DNA of 64,000 nt from Flavobacterium stagni (GCF_004122105.1 NZ_SBKN01000001.1:62001-126000); one strand, 5' to 3'; shown: positions 19,824-29,466, numbered from the stretch's first letter. The notes: generated by a model not told the origin, from the sequence alone. Translations and numbers: made by a program.

Positions 19824-21050
19824 TTAGCGTAATTTTAAGGTTACAATGGCTACAATGGCCAACATAATCGTCACAATCCAAAAGCGGGTTACGATTTTAC
19901 TTTCGTGGTATCCCTTTTTCTGATAATGGTGGTGCAACGGTGACATCAAGAAAATGCGCCGCCCTTCGCCAAAGCGTTTTTTGGTGTATTTGAAATAGGA
20001 AACTTGTAAGATTACAGAAGCACTTTCGGCAAAGAAAATTGCACACAATACGGGCAACAACATTTCTTTACGAACAGAAATAGCCAAAACCGCAATGATT
20101 CCACCAATGGTCAAACTTCCGGTATCGCCCATAAATACTGAAGCGGGATAGGAATTGTACCACAGGAATCCAACCAATGACCCAACAAATGCAGCGATAA
20201 AGACGGTCATTTCCCCCGAATTCGGAATGTACATTACATTCAAATAGCTGGATAAAATGATGTTCCCCGAGATGAAGGCAAATATTCCAAGTGCCAGCAC
20301 CGATATTGCTGAAGTTCCAGCAGCCAATCCATCGATTCCGTCGGTTAAATTGGCGCCATTGGACACCGCTGTAATGATAAAAATTACAATTGGAATGAAT
20401 ACCAACCACGCCCACTTGTGGTAATCGTCGGTAAACGGTTTTAAGATCTGTGCATATTCCAATTCGTTATTTTTCACAAATGGAATTGTCGTTGTCGTTG
20501 ATTTTATCTCTTTCGCTTGCTCTGAAATCACACTTTGTGACTGATTGAAAGTAATGGGAGTTGTCGATTTTTCGCGAACGGTCACCCCAGGGTGGAAGTA
20601 TAACACTGACCCTACAATTAAACCCAATCCGACTTGACCGATAACTTTAAAAATTCCTTTTAAACCTTGTTTGTCTTTTTTGAAAATTTTGATGTAATCG
20701 TCAATAAATCCAATCGTTCCCATCCACAAGGTGGTTACAATTAAAAGAATGACATAAATATTGTTCAACTTGGTAAACAAAAGCACCGGAATAAGTGTGG
20801 CAATAATGATGATTAAACCACCCATAGTTGGCGTTCCCGCTTTTTGTGTTTGTCCTTCTAAACCCAACTCACGAATGGTTTCACCCACTTGTTGATTGCG
20901 CAAGAAATTGATGATTTTTTTACCATAAATGGTCGAAATCATTAAAGACAAAATCAACGCCATCGCCGATCGAAAGGTGATATATTGAAACACACCGGCT
21001 CCTGGGAAGTCGAAATGCTTATCGAGATAGTCAAACAAATAGTAGAGCAT
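19824..21050 (-). CDS. mraY: Phospho-N-acetylmuramoyl-pentapeptide transferase
   Basis: Integral membrane enzyme that joins phospho-MurNAc-pentapeptide to undecaprenyl phosphate, making lipid [28 protein letters not shown] (catalytic Asp pair), [15 protein letters not shown] and [11 protein letters not shown] are conserved, as is [10 protein letters not shown] near the C-terminus. At 408 residues it is longer than the 360 of E. coli because of an insertion of about 50 residues after YFHPGVTV, in a loop predicted outside the membrane; that insertion is common in this phylum. Starts 3 bases after the murE stop. Confidence 0.97.
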   Translation of the reverse strand: MLYYLFDYLDKHFDFPGAGVFQYITFRSAMALILSLMISTIYGKKIINFLRNQQVGETIRELGLEGQTQKAGTPTMGGLIIIIATLIPVLLFTKLNNIYVILLIVTTLWMGTIGFIDDYIKIFKKDKQGLKGIFKVIGQVGLGLIVGSVLYFHPGVTVREKSTTPITFNQSQSVISEQAKEIKSTTTTIPFVKNNELEYAQILKPFTDDYHKWAWLVFIPIVIFIITAVSNGANLTDGIDGLAAGTSAISVLALGIFAFISGNIILSSYLNVMYIPNSGEMTVFIAAFVGSLVGFLWYNSYPASVFMGDTGSLTIGGIIAVLAISVRKEMLLPVLCAIFFAESASVILQVSYFKYTKKRFGEGRRIFLMSPLHHHYQKKGYHESKIVTRFWIVTIMLAIVAIVTLKLR

Positions 21051-21053
21051 GGT

Positions 21054-22514
21054 TTATTTATTTAATAGTTCGAGTAATTCTTTTACAATTTGCATGTCGT
21101 CAAAATCATGACGCACACCGTTTATTTCTTGATAGGTTTCATGGCCTTTTCCCGCAATCAGGATAATGTCATTGGCTTGTGCCATTTGACAAGCGGTTTT
21201 TATCGCTTGTTTACGATCCAAAATAGAAACCGTTTTTTTGAAATTCTGGGGTTCGACACCCGCTTCCATCTCCACTAAAATCTGTGCAGGATCTTCGGTA
21301 CGTGGATTATCCGAAGTGAAAATCACTTTGTCACTTAATTCAGATGCGATTTGCGCCATCACCGGACGTTTGGTTTTATCGCGATCACCACCACAACCCA
21401 CAACGGTAATCAGTTGTTCGTTTTTGGTTCGGATATCAGCAATTGTTTTTAAGACATTTTCCAATGCATCGGGTGTATGGGCATAATCGACAATGGCGGT
21501 GATTTTTTCTTTGGAAACAATAAATTGAAAACGACCCGATACACTTTCCAATTCGGACAGTAAGCGCAACGCTTCCATTTTTTCCAAACCTAACTCAATC
21601 GCTACTCCATAAATGGCCAATAAATTATAGGCATTGAACGAACCGATTAATTTCACCCAAACTTCGTTATCGTTCACTTTCAACAACAAACCCGACAATT
21701 GGTTTTCTAAAATTTGCGCTTTATAATCGGCCATCGATTTCAAAGCATAGGTCAGTTTACGTGCCGATGTATTTTGCAACATCACGGGGCCGTTTTTGTC
21801 GTCGTTATTGGTTAAAGCAAATGCGGTTTTGGGCAAATGATCGAAAAACGATTTTTTTACATCGCGGTATTCGGCAAATGTGGCGTGGTAATCCAAATGA
21901 TCGTGGGATAAATTGGTGAATACTCCGCCTTCAAACACCAAACCTTCAGTGCGTTTTTGGTGTACCCCGTGCGAACTCACTTCCATAAAGCAGAATTCAC
22001 ATCCTATTTCGGTCATTTCATTCAAATAATAATTGATGGTCAACGAATCTGGTGTGGTGTGTGTGGCTTTGTACTCGATATCATCCACCATTATTTTTAC
22101 GGTAGAAAGCAATCCTACTTTGTAACCCGCTTTTTTGAACATTTGGTACAACAAGGAAGCGATAGTGGTTTTCCCATTCGTTCCCGTTACACCCACTAAT
22201 TTTAACTTTGACGAAGGATTTCCGTAGAAATTATTCGCCATAAAGGCTAAGGCTGCATTGGTATCTGCCACTTGGACATAGGTCACACCCTCTTTGATAT
22301 CCGCTGGTAATGCATCACAAACTACTGTTGTGGCACCCAATTGGATGGCTTTTTCAATAAAATCATGTCCGTTGGAAACCGAACCACGGATGGCTACAAA
22401 AGCGTCATTTGCTTCAATTTTTCTAGAATCAAATTCGATTTTGGCCACGGCTTTATCGGTCGATCCGTGAACCGACTCCAGCGCTACTTTATATAATAAA
22501 TCGCGTAATTGCAT
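21054..22514 (-). CDS. murE: UDP-MurNAc-L-Ala-D-Glu:meso-diaminopimelate ligase
   Basis: Mur ligase adding the third residue of the stem peptide. GVTGTNGKTTIASLL is the P-loop near residue 110, VDYAHTPDALENVL marks domain 3, and TSDNPRTEDP contains the DNPR motif of enzymes specific for meso-diaminopimelate rather than lysine. 486 residues. Its start codon overlaps the ftsI stop by 1 base, showing tight coupling. The diaminopimelate choice is a prediction from the DNPR motif and matches the usual peptidoglycan of the phylum. Confidence 0.97.
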   Translation of the reverse strand: MQLRDLLYKVALESVHGSTDKAVAKIEFDSRKIEANDAFVAIRGSVSNGHDFIEKAIQLGATTVVCDALPADIKEGVTYVQVADTNAALAFMANNFYGNPSSKLKLVGVTGTNGKTTIASLLYQMFKKAGYKVGLLSTVKIMVDDIEYKATHTTPDSLTINYYLNEMTEIGCEFCFMEVSSHGVHQKRTEGLVFEGGVFTNLSHDHLDYHATFAEYRDVKKSFFDHLPKTAFALTNNDDKNGPVMLQNTSARKLTYALKSMADYKAQILENQLSGLLLKVNDNEVWVKLIGSFNAYNLLAIYGVAIELGLEKMEALRLLSELESVSGRFQFIVSKEKITAIVDYAHTPDALENVLKTIADIRTKNEQLITVVGCGGDRDKTKRPVMAQIASELSDKVIFTSDNPRTEDPAQILVEMEAGVEPQNFKKTVSILDRKQAIKTACQMAQANDIILIAGKGHETYQEINGVRHDFDDMQIVKELLELLNK

Positions 22515-24529
22515 TAGGATAATTCTAGTGTAATTAGTGTATTCTTTCTGAGTGCTTCTCCTTGTTTAACCGATTGGGTTTTTACCTTCCCTGAACCCGT
22601 TACTTTAACTTTCATTCCCATATTTTCCAAAAGGGAAACAGCATCCATTCCGGGCATTCCTTTTACATTCGGCATGGTATTTTTGGCCTTGTGCAATTGG
22701 GTGTAATACTTATGGTAACTCGACTCTTGCACGGGGATTTTCTTGTCTACATTTTTCACTTCATTGGTGGAAGGGGCATCCGTAAAAATCTTTTGCGCAA
22801 TTCGTTTGAATACGGGTCCGGCCACATCCGCTCCATAGTAATTGTTATTGGAGGTGTTGGGTTTATGAACAACAACAATGCACGAGTATTTCGGATTATC
22901 CGCAGGGAAGAAACCTACAAACGACGAAATGTAATGTTTATCGTTACCGTCATTTTTTCCATAATTGGCTTGTGCAGTTCCCGTTTTTCCTGCCATTGAA
23001 AAATCTTTGGAATACAATTTTGATCCTGTTCCGCGTTTCACCACGTTTTCCATTACTGCTTTTAACTTTTTGATGGTAGCGTCCGAACAGATTTTGGGAT
23101 TAATTACTTCCTTGTTGTATTTTTTAATGGTGTTGTTCCACTCTTTAATTTCTGACACAAAAAGCGGCTTGATCATTTCACCGTTATTGGCAATGGCATT
23201 GTATAGTGTTAGGGTTTGCAAGGGTGTCACGGAAACGCCATACCCAAAGGCCATCCATGGCAAGGAAATCGCACTCCACTCGCCTTTTTTTCCAGGTTGT
23301 GGAATAATCGGAACTCCTTCTCCTTTAAAGGGTAACCCTAATGGTTTATTCAAGCCCATACGATCAATACGATCTACAAATTGTTTGGGATTATTTTTAT
23401 AATTTTCATAAACAGCTTGAACGAGAACCGTATTGGATGACACTTCAAATCCGCGCCCCAAAGAAATCTTTCCATAACCACCCTCATGGGAATCGCGCAC
23501 TTTACTCCCGTGATAAGAAATTATACCTCCGTGACTGTCATATACCTGACTCGTATCTACTTTTTGATCATCCAAAAGAGCGATCATGTCAATGAGTTTG
23601 AAGGTCGATCCCGGTTCATGGGATTCCGCAACAGCATAGTTGATGGTCTCGTAATAGTTCCCTGATTTTTCATCCAAACCTAAATTGGAAATCGCACGTA
23701 CATAACCTGTTTTGGTTTCCATTACCACCACACAACCGTGTTCGGCACCGTATTCTTCCAACTGCTTTAATAAGGCATGGTGAGCAATATCTTGAATGAA
23801 TACATCGATGGTGGAGATTACATCGTAACCATCGCGCGGTTCTTTTTCATTTTCATCGCGAATGGGTTTCCATTGCCCTTTTGCGATTTTTTGTTTTAAA
23901 ATCTGTCCGTCTTCACCTTTCAGGTATTTCCCGAAAGCGCCTTCAATTCCGATTTTACGTACCGTTCCGTCTTCAAGAACGCGCTCATACCCGATGGTAC
24001 GTTCTGCAATTTTTCCAATAGGATGTTCACGCACCGTATGTTGGTCCACGATAATCCCGCCCTTGTACGCCCCTTTATTGAAAAGCGGCATATTTTTCAC
24101 TTCCACATATTGTGTATAGGTCAAATCATCAGCGATTAACAAGTAGCGGTTTTTATTGGCGCGGGCTTTACGCAGCACATCTTGATAATGGTAAGCGGGT
24201 TTACCAAACATTTTGGAAAGTGCTTTGGAGAGATCCCCTAAATTTTCTTCAAAATCCGATTGTTTGGGAGCTACCGCATCAAAACGAATGGTATAATTGG
24301 GAATGGATGTTGCCAACAAACTCCCGTCAGCGGAATAGATATTTCCTTTATTGGCGGGAATTACAAAGGTTTTTACAGTGCGTTCTTTGGCCAATTTTCG
24401 GTAATACTCGCCTTCTACCCATTGGATATTGGTGAGTTTCACGGCAATAGCTAAGGCAATAAAGAAGATGCCCACAGCCGTCAGGTAGGTACGGTACGAA
24501 AGCGCTTTATCTTTATCTTCTACTCCCAT
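22514..24529 (-). CDS. ftsI: Division transpeptidase FtsI (PBP3) with PASTA domain
   Basis: Class B penicillin-binding protein of 671 residues. It has one N-terminal membrane helix (about residues 14-36), a pedestal domain, then a transpeptidase domain with SxxK at 308-311 (GSTFKL), SSN at 364-366 and KTGTAQ near residue 510. A C-terminal PASTA domain (about 610-671, TMPNVKGMPGMDAVSLLENMG) follows, as in Gram-positive SpoVD and in Bacteroidota, but unlike E. coli FtsI. It cross-links septal peptidoglycan with FtsW. Overlaps ftsL by 10 bases and murE by 1 base. Confidence 0.95.
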   Translation of the reverse strand: MGVEDKDKALSYRTYLTAVGIFFIALAIAVKLTNIQWVEGEYYRKLAKERTVKTFVIPANKGNIYSADGSLLATSIPNYTIRFDAVAPKQSDFEENLGDLSKALSKMFGKPAYHYQDVLRKARANKNRYLLIADDLTYTQYVEVKNMPLFNKGAYKGGIIVDQHTVREHPIGKIAERTIGYERVLEDGTVRKIGIEGAFGKYLKGEDGQILKQKIAKGQWKPIRDENEKEPRDGYDVISTIDVFIQDIAHHALLKQLEEYGAEHGCVVVMETKTGYVRAISNLGLDEKSGNYYETINYAVAESHEPGSTFKLIDMIALLDDQKVDTSQVYDSHGGIISYHGSKVRDSHEGGYGKISLGRGFEVSSNTVLVQAVYENYKNNPKQFVDRIDRMGLNKPLGLPFKGEGVPIIPQPGKKGEWSAISLPWMAFGYGVSVTPLQTLTLYNAIANNGEMIKPLFVSEIKEWNNTIKKYNKEVINPKICSDATIKKLKAVMENVVKRGTGSKLYSKDFSMAGKTGTAQANYGKNDGNDKHYISSFVGFFPADNPKYSCIVVVHKPNTSNNNYYGADVAGPVFKRIAQKIFTDAPSTNEVKNVDKKIPVQESSYHKYYTQLHKAKNTMPNVKGMPGMDAVSLLENMGMKVKVTGSGKVKTQSVKQGEALRKNTLITLELS

Positions 24530-24867
24530 AATTTGGCAAAAAATCCTTTTTCTTCTTTTTGTTTAACGGTTATTTTCTGAGGTGGCACTTGTGAAGGATA
24601 GATTTGTCGTGTTTCCATTTTTTTAGAAACCGTAGATTCCATACGTAACTTCATCAATTGAGAACGGCGATCCACAAAACGGGAACGCAATTCTTTCACC
24701 TCATTATTCAATTCGGCTATGCGAAAAACCTTTTGTTCATAGCGGTGTGTATTGGCAATCATGATAATGGCCAACAGTATAAGAAACAGAATAAAGCGCC
24801 AGTTTTTGGTGGCATCTTCATTCACTAGAAAACGTGCTTTTAAAACACTGTAAACCCCTTGTTTCAT
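24520..24867 (-). CDS. ftsL: FtsL-like divisome protein
   Basis: Small bitopic protein of 115 residues: cytoplasmic N-terminus, one membrane helix at about 24-41 (FILFLILLAIIMIAN), then a coiled-coil periplasmic segment (ELNNEVKELRSRFVDRRSQL). This architecture, and the position between rsmH and ftsI, identify the FtsL role; sequence similarity to E. coli FtsL is too weak to rely on. It should form a complex with FtsQ and an FtsB partner (not in the window) to activate FtsWI. Overlaps rsmH by 1 base and ftsI by 10 bases. Confidence 0.85.
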   Translation of the reverse strand: MKQGVYSVLKARFLVNEDATKNWRFILFLILLAIIMIANTHRYEQKVFRIAELNNEVKELRSRFVDRRSQLMKLRMESTVSKKMETRQIYPSQVPPQKITVKQKEEKGFFAKLWE

Positions 24868-25769
24868 TAATTTTTCTCTGCTATTCGCAATTTGGCACTT
24901 CGAGCGCGGTTATTTATTTTTATTTCCTCTTCCGAGGGCACTATCAATTTCCCAATGTTTTTGAATGGAACGCTGAAATTCCCGAAGAAATCGCGTTCAG
25001 GCTCACCTTCAAACATGCCATTCTTCACAAAGCGTTTCACCAACCGATCTTCCAAGGAATGGTAGGAAATCACACTCAAGCGTCCACCCGGATTTAACAG
25101 TTCATTGGTTTGTTCCAAAAACTCTTTCAACACTTCCATTTCTTGGTTCACTTCGATGCGAATGGCTTGATAGATTTGAGCTAAAATTTTATTACTCAAG
25201 TGACCTGGCAAGTATTTAGCCAATACCACTTTTAATTCTTCGGTAGTTTGAATTGGCTTTTTGGAACGCGCTTCTACGATGGTGCGCGCCAAAGCAGGAG
25301 CCTGTTTCAATTCGCCATAATCCAAAAACATCTGTTTCAAAGCCACGTCGTCGTATTCATTGATGACACGATAGGCATCCAATTCGTTTTGTTGACTCAT
25401 GCGCATATCGAGTTTGGCTTCAAATCGGGTTGAAAATCCGCGCTCTGGCACATCAAACTGATGGGATGAAACCCCTAAGTCTGCCAAAATCCCATCAACT
25501 TTTCGCACGCCGTGAAAACGGAGAAAGCGCTTGATGTAGCGAAAATTCTCTTGAATGAGTGTAAATCGATCGTCGTCAATAGCATTCGCCCAAGCATCTT
25601 CATCCTGATCAAAAGCAAACAGCTTTCCATGAGGACCGAGACGTCTTAGGATTTCTTTGGAATGGCCGCCACCTCCGAAGGTAACATCCACATAAATTCC
25701 ATCCGATTTGATATTGAGACCGTCAACTGTTTCTTTCAGCAATACTGGGTTATGATATTCCATTGTCAT
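24867..25769 (-). CDS. rsmH: 16S rRNA m4C1402 methyltransferase
   Basis: SAM-dependent methyltransferase (MraW) that N4-methylates C1402 in the ribosomal P site. HNPVLLKETVDGL at the N-terminus, YVDVTFGGGGHSKEIL (SAM-binding), GILADLGVSSHQFD and SYHSLEDRLVKRF are family hallmarks. 300 residues. Start at 25769 (MTMEYHNP) or two codons later at MEYHNP. The 5' end overlaps mraZ by 20 bases, an unusually long but common arrangement at this junction of dcw clusters. Confidence 0.97.
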   Translation of the reverse strand: MTMEYHNPVLLKETVDGLNIKSDGIYVDVTFGGGGHSKEILRRLGPHGKLFAFDQDEDAWANAIDDDRFTLIQENFRYIKRFLRFHGVRKVDGILADLGVSSHQFDVPERGFSTRFEAKLDMRMSQQNELDAYRVINEYDDVALKQMFLDYGELKQAPALARTIVEARSKKPIQTTEELKVVLAKYLPGHLSNKILAQIYQAIRIEVNQEMEVLKEFLEQTNELLNPGGRLSVISYHSLEDRLVKRFVKNGMFEGEPERDFFGNFSVPFKNIGKLIVPSEEEIKINNRARSAKLRIAEKN

Positions 25770-26223
25770 CGTCGTTTACATTTCCCATTACATCTTCGGC
25801 CAAATCTGCAAAGTCAACGACAGAATCATCAATTGCTTTTTCGTATAAGTCTTTATCCCAAATTTCAATGATATTGACCGCTGAGGACAGTACCACATCT
25901 TTAGAAATTTGAGCAAAAGTGGTGAGGTCTTTGGGGACTAATAAGCGGCCCAAGTTGTCGATTTCTACCACTTTTACCCCCGCCGTAAAGCGTCGGATGA
26001 AGTCGTTATTTTTCTTTACAAATCGGTTAAGCTTATTGATTTTTTGCATCATTTGATTCCATTCTGCCATCGGATACAATTCCAGACAAGGCTGAAATAC
26101 CGAGCGCTTCAGCACGAAACCGTCCTGAAGAGAGGCCGTCAGTTGCTTTTTCAAAGGCGCGGGCATGAGAAGCCGTCCTTTGGCATCAACTTTACACTCG
26201 TATGTACCGATTAATGAATTCAA
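25750..26223 (-). CDS. mraZ: Transcriptional regulator MraZ
   Basis: AbrB-like DNA-binding protein that heads dcw operons and, in E. coli, represses its own promoter. Two SpoVT-AbrB repeats are visible: YECKVDAKGRLLMPAPLKKQ near residues 8-27 and VVEIDNLGRLLVPKDL near 85-100. 157 residues, slightly longer than in E. coli, with an acidic tail. Directly upstream lie four copies of a GTGGTAAAA motif that look like its operators (26267-26313). Its end overlaps rsmH by 20 bases. Confidence 0.97.
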   Translation of the reverse strand: MNSLIGTYECKVDAKGRLLMPAPLKKQLTASLQDGFVLKRSVFQPCLELYPMAEWNQMMQKINKLNRFVKKNNDFIRRFTAGVKVVEIDNLGRLLVPKDLTTFAQISKDVVLSSAVNIIEIWDKDLYEKAIDDSVVDFADLAEDVMGNVNDDDNGIS

Positions 26224-26248
26224 AATGGGTATTCGATATTGGTTTGAG

Positions 26249-26256
26249 CAAAAATA
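26249..26256 (-). promoter_or_regulatory. -7 box of the dcw operon promoter
   Basis: TATTTTTG on the minus strand fits TAnnTTTG. It ends 26 bases before the mraZ start, giving a predicted leader of about 20 bases. No clear -33 TTG is found because the MraZ-box repeats occupy that place, which fits repression by blocking RNA polymerase. Confidence 0.65.
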
Positions 26257-26266
26257 TAAAACTTTT

Positions 26267-26313
26267 TACCACATTTTACCACATTCTACCACTTTGTTGA
26301 TAAGTTTTACCAC
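26267..26313 (-). promoter_or_regulatory. Four MraZ boxes upstream of mraZ
   Basis: Read on the minus strand, GTGGTA occurs four times (ending plus-strand TACCAC at 26267-26272, 26277-26282, 26287-26292 and 26308-26313). Spacing is 10, 10 and 21 bases, that is one or two helical turns, so all boxes face the same side of the DNA. Known MraZ operators are direct repeats of TGGG or GTGG about 10 bases apart upstream of mraZ. The assignment is by motif, spacing and position. Confidence 0.8.
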
Positions 26314-26584
26314 TTCATTCGCAAATGCTTAGCCGTTAACCCACTTTTGATTTTTAACTATTTTTAGGAACTGTGGAAAAAGTTTGAAAATCGTAAATCA
26401 AATCGTGCATTTTATCGAGATTGAATTCATTTTTCTTATCATTTTAACAAAAATCGAATTCAAATTATTTTCGAAACCACTTGACTATCGGTGGGTTAGC
26501 ATTTCCAAACAAGAAAACAAGCTTATTCACAGTGGTTTGTTCTTAAATTATAAAAGGCGACTCGCGTTATTGTTTTGAAAAAAC
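26314..26584. other. AT-rich divergent intergenic region, no gene
   Basis: Region between the dcw promoter and the hydrolase promoter (the full gap is 26224-26619). No coding sequence is supported. Two matches to the DnaA-box consensus TTWTNCACA are seen: TTATTCACA at 26523-26531 (+) and TTTTCCACA on the minus strand at 26372-26380. They may be chance in AT-rich DNA. Confidence 0.5.
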
Positions 26585-26592
26585 TATATTTG
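26585..26592 (+). promoter_or_regulatory. -7 box of the alpha/beta hydrolase gene
   Basis: TATATTTG fits TAnnTTTG and lies 27 bases before the ATG at 26620, predicting a leader of about 22 bases. No well-spaced -33 TTG is evident. Confidence 0.6.
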
Positions 26593-26619
26593 TAACAACT
26601 CAAAAACACAGCATTCACT

Positions 26620-27384
26620 ATGGATGTAAGCGCAAAAAAAGAAGGAAAATACCAGTATTACGAAGCAGGAGAAGGCACACCAATTGTCGTGTTGCACGGC
26701 TTAATGGGCGGCTTGAGCAATTTTCAAGCTGTTGCCGATCATTTCTCCAACAATGGCTACAAAGTGGTCATTCCCGAATTGCCATTGTACACCCAAAACA
26801 TTTTAAAAACCAATGTAAAAGCGTTTGCGAAATACGTCAAAGACTTTATCACCTACAAAGGTTTTGACCGTGTAATCTTACTCGGGAATTCCTTGGGCGG
26901 ACATATCGCTTTGTACCATACGAAAATGTATCCTGAAAAGGTGGCCGGACTCGTCATCACAGGTAGTTCGGGGTTGTATGAAAGCGCCATGGGCGACAGT
27001 TACCCAAAACGAGGTGATTACGAATACATTCGCAAAAAAACAGAAGATGTGTTTTTCGACCCAAAAATGGCAACCCAAGAATTGGTAGATGAAGTGTTTG
27101 GTATTGTGAATGACCGAATCAAGGTTTTGAAAACATTGACTATCGCTAAAAGTGCCATTCGCCATAACATGGGGAAAGATTTGCCCAAAATGCACGTGAA
27201 AACCTGTATTATTTGGGGAAAAAATGACCGTGTAACGCCTCCTGAAGTTGCCGAAGAATTCCACAAATTAATGCCGAATTCCGACTTGTATTGGATTGAT
27301 CAATGTGGTCATGCGGCAATGATGGAACGTCCAGAAGAATTTAATCAGCATTTGGAAACCTGGCTGAAAAAAGAACATTTATAA
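26620..27384 (+). CDS. Alpha/beta hydrolase
   Basis: Cytoplasmic alpha/beta-hydrolase-fold protein of 254 residues. [12 protein letters not shown] near residue 24 forms the oxyanion loop, [12 protein letters not shown] (nucleophile elbow GNSLGG, Ser near 92) the catalytic serine, [10 protein letters not shown] a conserved strand with the acid Asp, and [12 protein letters not shown] the catalytic His. No lid domain insert that would point to a substrate. It lies 1 base before engB and is probably co-transcribed with it. Substrate unknown; the family includes esterases, lipases and C-C hydrolases. Confidence 0.88.
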   Translation: MDVSAKKEGKYQYYEAGEGTPIVVLHGLMGGLSNFQAVADHFSNNGYKVVIPELPLYTQNILKTNVKAFAKYVKDFITYKGFDRVILLGNSLGGHIALYHTKMYPEKVAGLVITGSSGLYESAMGDSYPKRGDYEYIRKKTEDVFFDPKMATQELVDEVFGIVNDRIKVLKTLTIAKSAIRHNMGKDLPKMHVKTCIIWGKNDRVTPPEVAEEFHKLMPNSDLYWIDQCGHAAMMERPEEFNQHLETWLKKEHL

Positions 27385-27385
27385 T

Positions 27386-27997
27386 ATGAAAGTTACCTCA
27401 GCCGAATTCATCATCAGCAACTCTGTAGTGAGCAAATGTCCGCAAGAACCCTTGCCGGAATATGCTTTTATTGGGCGTTCTAACGTAGGGAAATCCTCGT
27501 TGATTAATATGCTGACGAACCATAAGAATTTGGCCAAAACCTCTGGAAAACCCGGAAAAACACAATTAATCAACCACTTTAAAATCAACCACAACTGGTT
27601 TTTGGTGGACTTACCCGGCTATGGTTATGCTCGCGTATCCAAATCGGCTAAAGAAACCTTTCAAAAATTCATTACCGATTATTTTGAAAAACGTGAACAA
27701 TTGGTTTGTGCTTTTGTATTGATTGACGTCCGACTCGAAGCCCAGAAAATCGACTTGGAATTCATCAATTACTTAGGGGAAAGTGGTGTTCCTTTTTGTA
27801 TGATCTTTACTAAAGCCGACAAACTTACCCGCGTGAAAGCTGAATCGAATGTAGCGGCCTATCGCAAAAAATTATTGGCCAACAATTGGGAAGAAATGCC
27901 ACCCTATTTCATCACTTCCTCAGAAAGTGGTGTTGGGCGTGACGAATTGCTTACATATATTGACCAAATCAACGAAGAAGTTAGAAAAACATTATAA
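27386..27997 (+). CDS. engB: Ribosome biogenesis GTPase EngB (YihA/YsxC)
   Basis: Small essential GTPase for assembly of the large ribosomal subunit. G1 is GRSNVGKSS near residue 31, G3 is DLPGYGYA, G4 is TKAD, and the G2 Thr region is [11 protein letters not shown]. 203 residues, a typical length. It starts 1 base after the hydrolase stop and is closed by a strong bidirectional terminator. All motifs intact. Confidence 0.96.
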   Translation: MKVTSAEFIISNSVVSKCPQEPLPEYAFIGRSNVGKSSLINMLTNHKNLAKTSGKPGKTQLINHFKINHNWFLVDLPGYGYARVSKSAKETFQKFITDYFEKREQLVCAFVLIDVRLEAQKIDLEFINYLGESGVPFCMIFTKADKLTRVKAESNVAAYRKKLLANNWEEMPPYFITSSESGVGRDELLTYIDQINEEVRKTL

Positions 27998-28000
27998 AAA

Positions 28001-28031
28001 AAAATCCGGAGCATTACACTCCGGTTTTTTT
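28001..28031. terminator. Bidirectional terminator between engB and gldC
   Basis: Stem CCGGAG/CTCCGG with loop CATTACA, an A-tract on the left and a T-tract on the right, so it works for engB on the plus strand and for gldC on the minus strand. The last T bases touch the gldC stop region at 28030. Confidence 0.9.
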
Positions 28032-28368
28032 AGGCTTTTAAATTTAATTTTTCAGCAAAGAAATCGGTGAAATCCCGCATGGTATCTGCCATCTTATCAT
28101 CTTGCGTCGCCCGTTGATAGGTGTCGGCCAAGGCCACTAAGGTTTGATGAAAAAACACTTTCATTTCATCAACAGGCATGTCTTTTGTCCACAAATCAAT
28201 ACGTAACGTTTCTTTTTGTTGGTTATCCCAAATGGATAACAACACTGCTTTGGCTTGGGCTTCACGAACACCACCGTCTTCGGCGGTCCAACTCAAATTC
28301 TCCGGAATTCGGTTTTCATCGAGTTCGACATTAATTTTTATTTCTGAGGTAAAGGTATTTTTACTCAT
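28030..28368 (-). CDS. gldC: Gliding motility protein GldC
   Basis: 112-residue cytoplasmic protein matching GldC of Flavobacterium, starting MSKNTFTSEIKI. The pattern of an N-terminal beta strand pair (KINVELDENRIPENLSW) and the WDNQQKETLRIDLWTKDMPVDEMK segment is characteristic. In F. johnsoniae, gldC is downstream of gldB and its loss gives a partial motility defect. An ORF extension to 28413 would add 15 residues inside gldB and is not supported. The start overlaps the end of gldB by 8 bases, so the two are coupled. Confidence 0.93.
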   Translation of the reverse strand: MSKNTFTSEIKINVELDENRIPENLSWTAEDGGVREAQAKAVLLSIWDNQQKETLRIDLWTKDMPVDEMKVFFHQTLVALADTYQRATQDDKMADTMRDFTDFFAEKLNLKA

Positions 28369-29329
28369 TTTTCTTGGGTTTGTATTTTGAGCCTTCAAAG
28401 ATACGATGTGCATCCATAGCCAACAATTCTTTGGGCGTTACTTTTTCATTATTTTCCACAAAAGAACGAATGATTTGCCATCCCACCCATTGCCCGATAC
28501 GTCCCGGCGTTTCGTTATCGATTTCCAAATAGAACTTTGAAAACGGAGCCATATTGACAAAGCGATTGGCTAATTTTGAATCGGTGCTGTATAAATACTT
28601 ATTTACAATAAAATTCTCCCAAACGTAGCCTTCGTTTTCTTGACAAAATTTCAATTGTTCGGGGGTATACCCCATTTTTTCAGCATCGGTATAGCTAGGA
28701 ATCAAAAGGTCTTTCAAATACATTTCTTTCCCTGCATCAATCATTTGACTGATAAAATCATCGTGCTTGGAGCGCGGAATTACGGTAAATCCGATGGCAG
28801 CCACCACATCGGGCATCATTTGTCGGGGCTCAAAATTTTCACGGATATATTTATCTATCCCTGTATAAAACTTATGGTTTTTCCCGAGATACATTTCCAA
28901 TGCAATCACCAATTCATTGTTGATATAAATCGCCTTGGCCATGTGGTCCATACTTCCAATACAGGTGTAAATTGTGGGCTCTTTTACCTTTGGAAAATAA
29001 TATTTTACATGTTTAAAAATATCTTCGATTTCGGTTTGCTCCGAACTGAAATCCTTGTATTTGGCTTCAACTTCTTGATAAAGCGCCTGCCAATCTTTAT
29101 TTTTCAATTTATTCACCCAAACAGAATCCGGAATATCACTAGGAAAAAACTTTGGATAGGTCGCTTTTACTTTTGCTAAGTCATTGGGATTAGTTTCAAA
29201 AAAAGCCTGTTCAAAACGAACCAATTTCATATTTACGGGAATCGCTTCAACCTCTTTTTCAATTTTTGATTTCTGATCACAACTCCAAAACAGAATTACA
29301 GCAACACAAAAGCCTAATACTCTTTTCAT
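28361..29329 (-). CDS. gldB: Gliding motility lipoprotein GldB
   Basis: 322-residue lipoprotein with a short signal ending in the lipobox FWSC (Cys near 16). The body has the GldB pattern, including YYFPKVKEPTIYTCIGSMD and the C-terminal GRIGQWVGWQIIRSF, which resembles the DUF2268-like zinc peptidase fold but lacks a clear HExxH. GldB is required for gliding in F. johnsoniae, associated with the type IX secretion and gliding machinery; its biochemical role is not settled. Together with gldC it is good evidence for a flavobacterial host. Confidence 0.93.
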   Translation of the reverse strand: MKRVLGFCVAVILFWSCDQKSKIEKEVEAIPVNMKLVRFEQAFFETNPNDLAKVKATYPKFFPSDIPDSVWVNKLKNKDWQALYQEVEAKYKDFSSEQTEIEDIFKHVKYYFPKVKEPTIYTCIGSMDHMAKAIYINNELVIALEMYLGKNHKFYTGIDKYIRENFEPRQMMPDVVAAIGFTVIPRSKHDDFISQMIDAGKEMYLKDLLIPSYTDAEKMGYTPEQLKFCQENEGYVWENFIVNKYLYSTDSKLANRFVNMAPFSKFYLEIDNETPGRIGQWVGWQIIRSFVENNEKVTPKELLAMDAHRIFEGSKYKPKKNE

Positions 29330-29466
29330 TAAGTAAATTTTAATTTTTCGTTAGTAAATAAAACCTTACCTTCGTTTTGTTCGTATATAATTGAAACGTT
29401 CTAAAATGGTTAATTTCTTTGTCAATTAATAAAAAACGAAGAAGTGTGATTATTCGTATAAATTAA

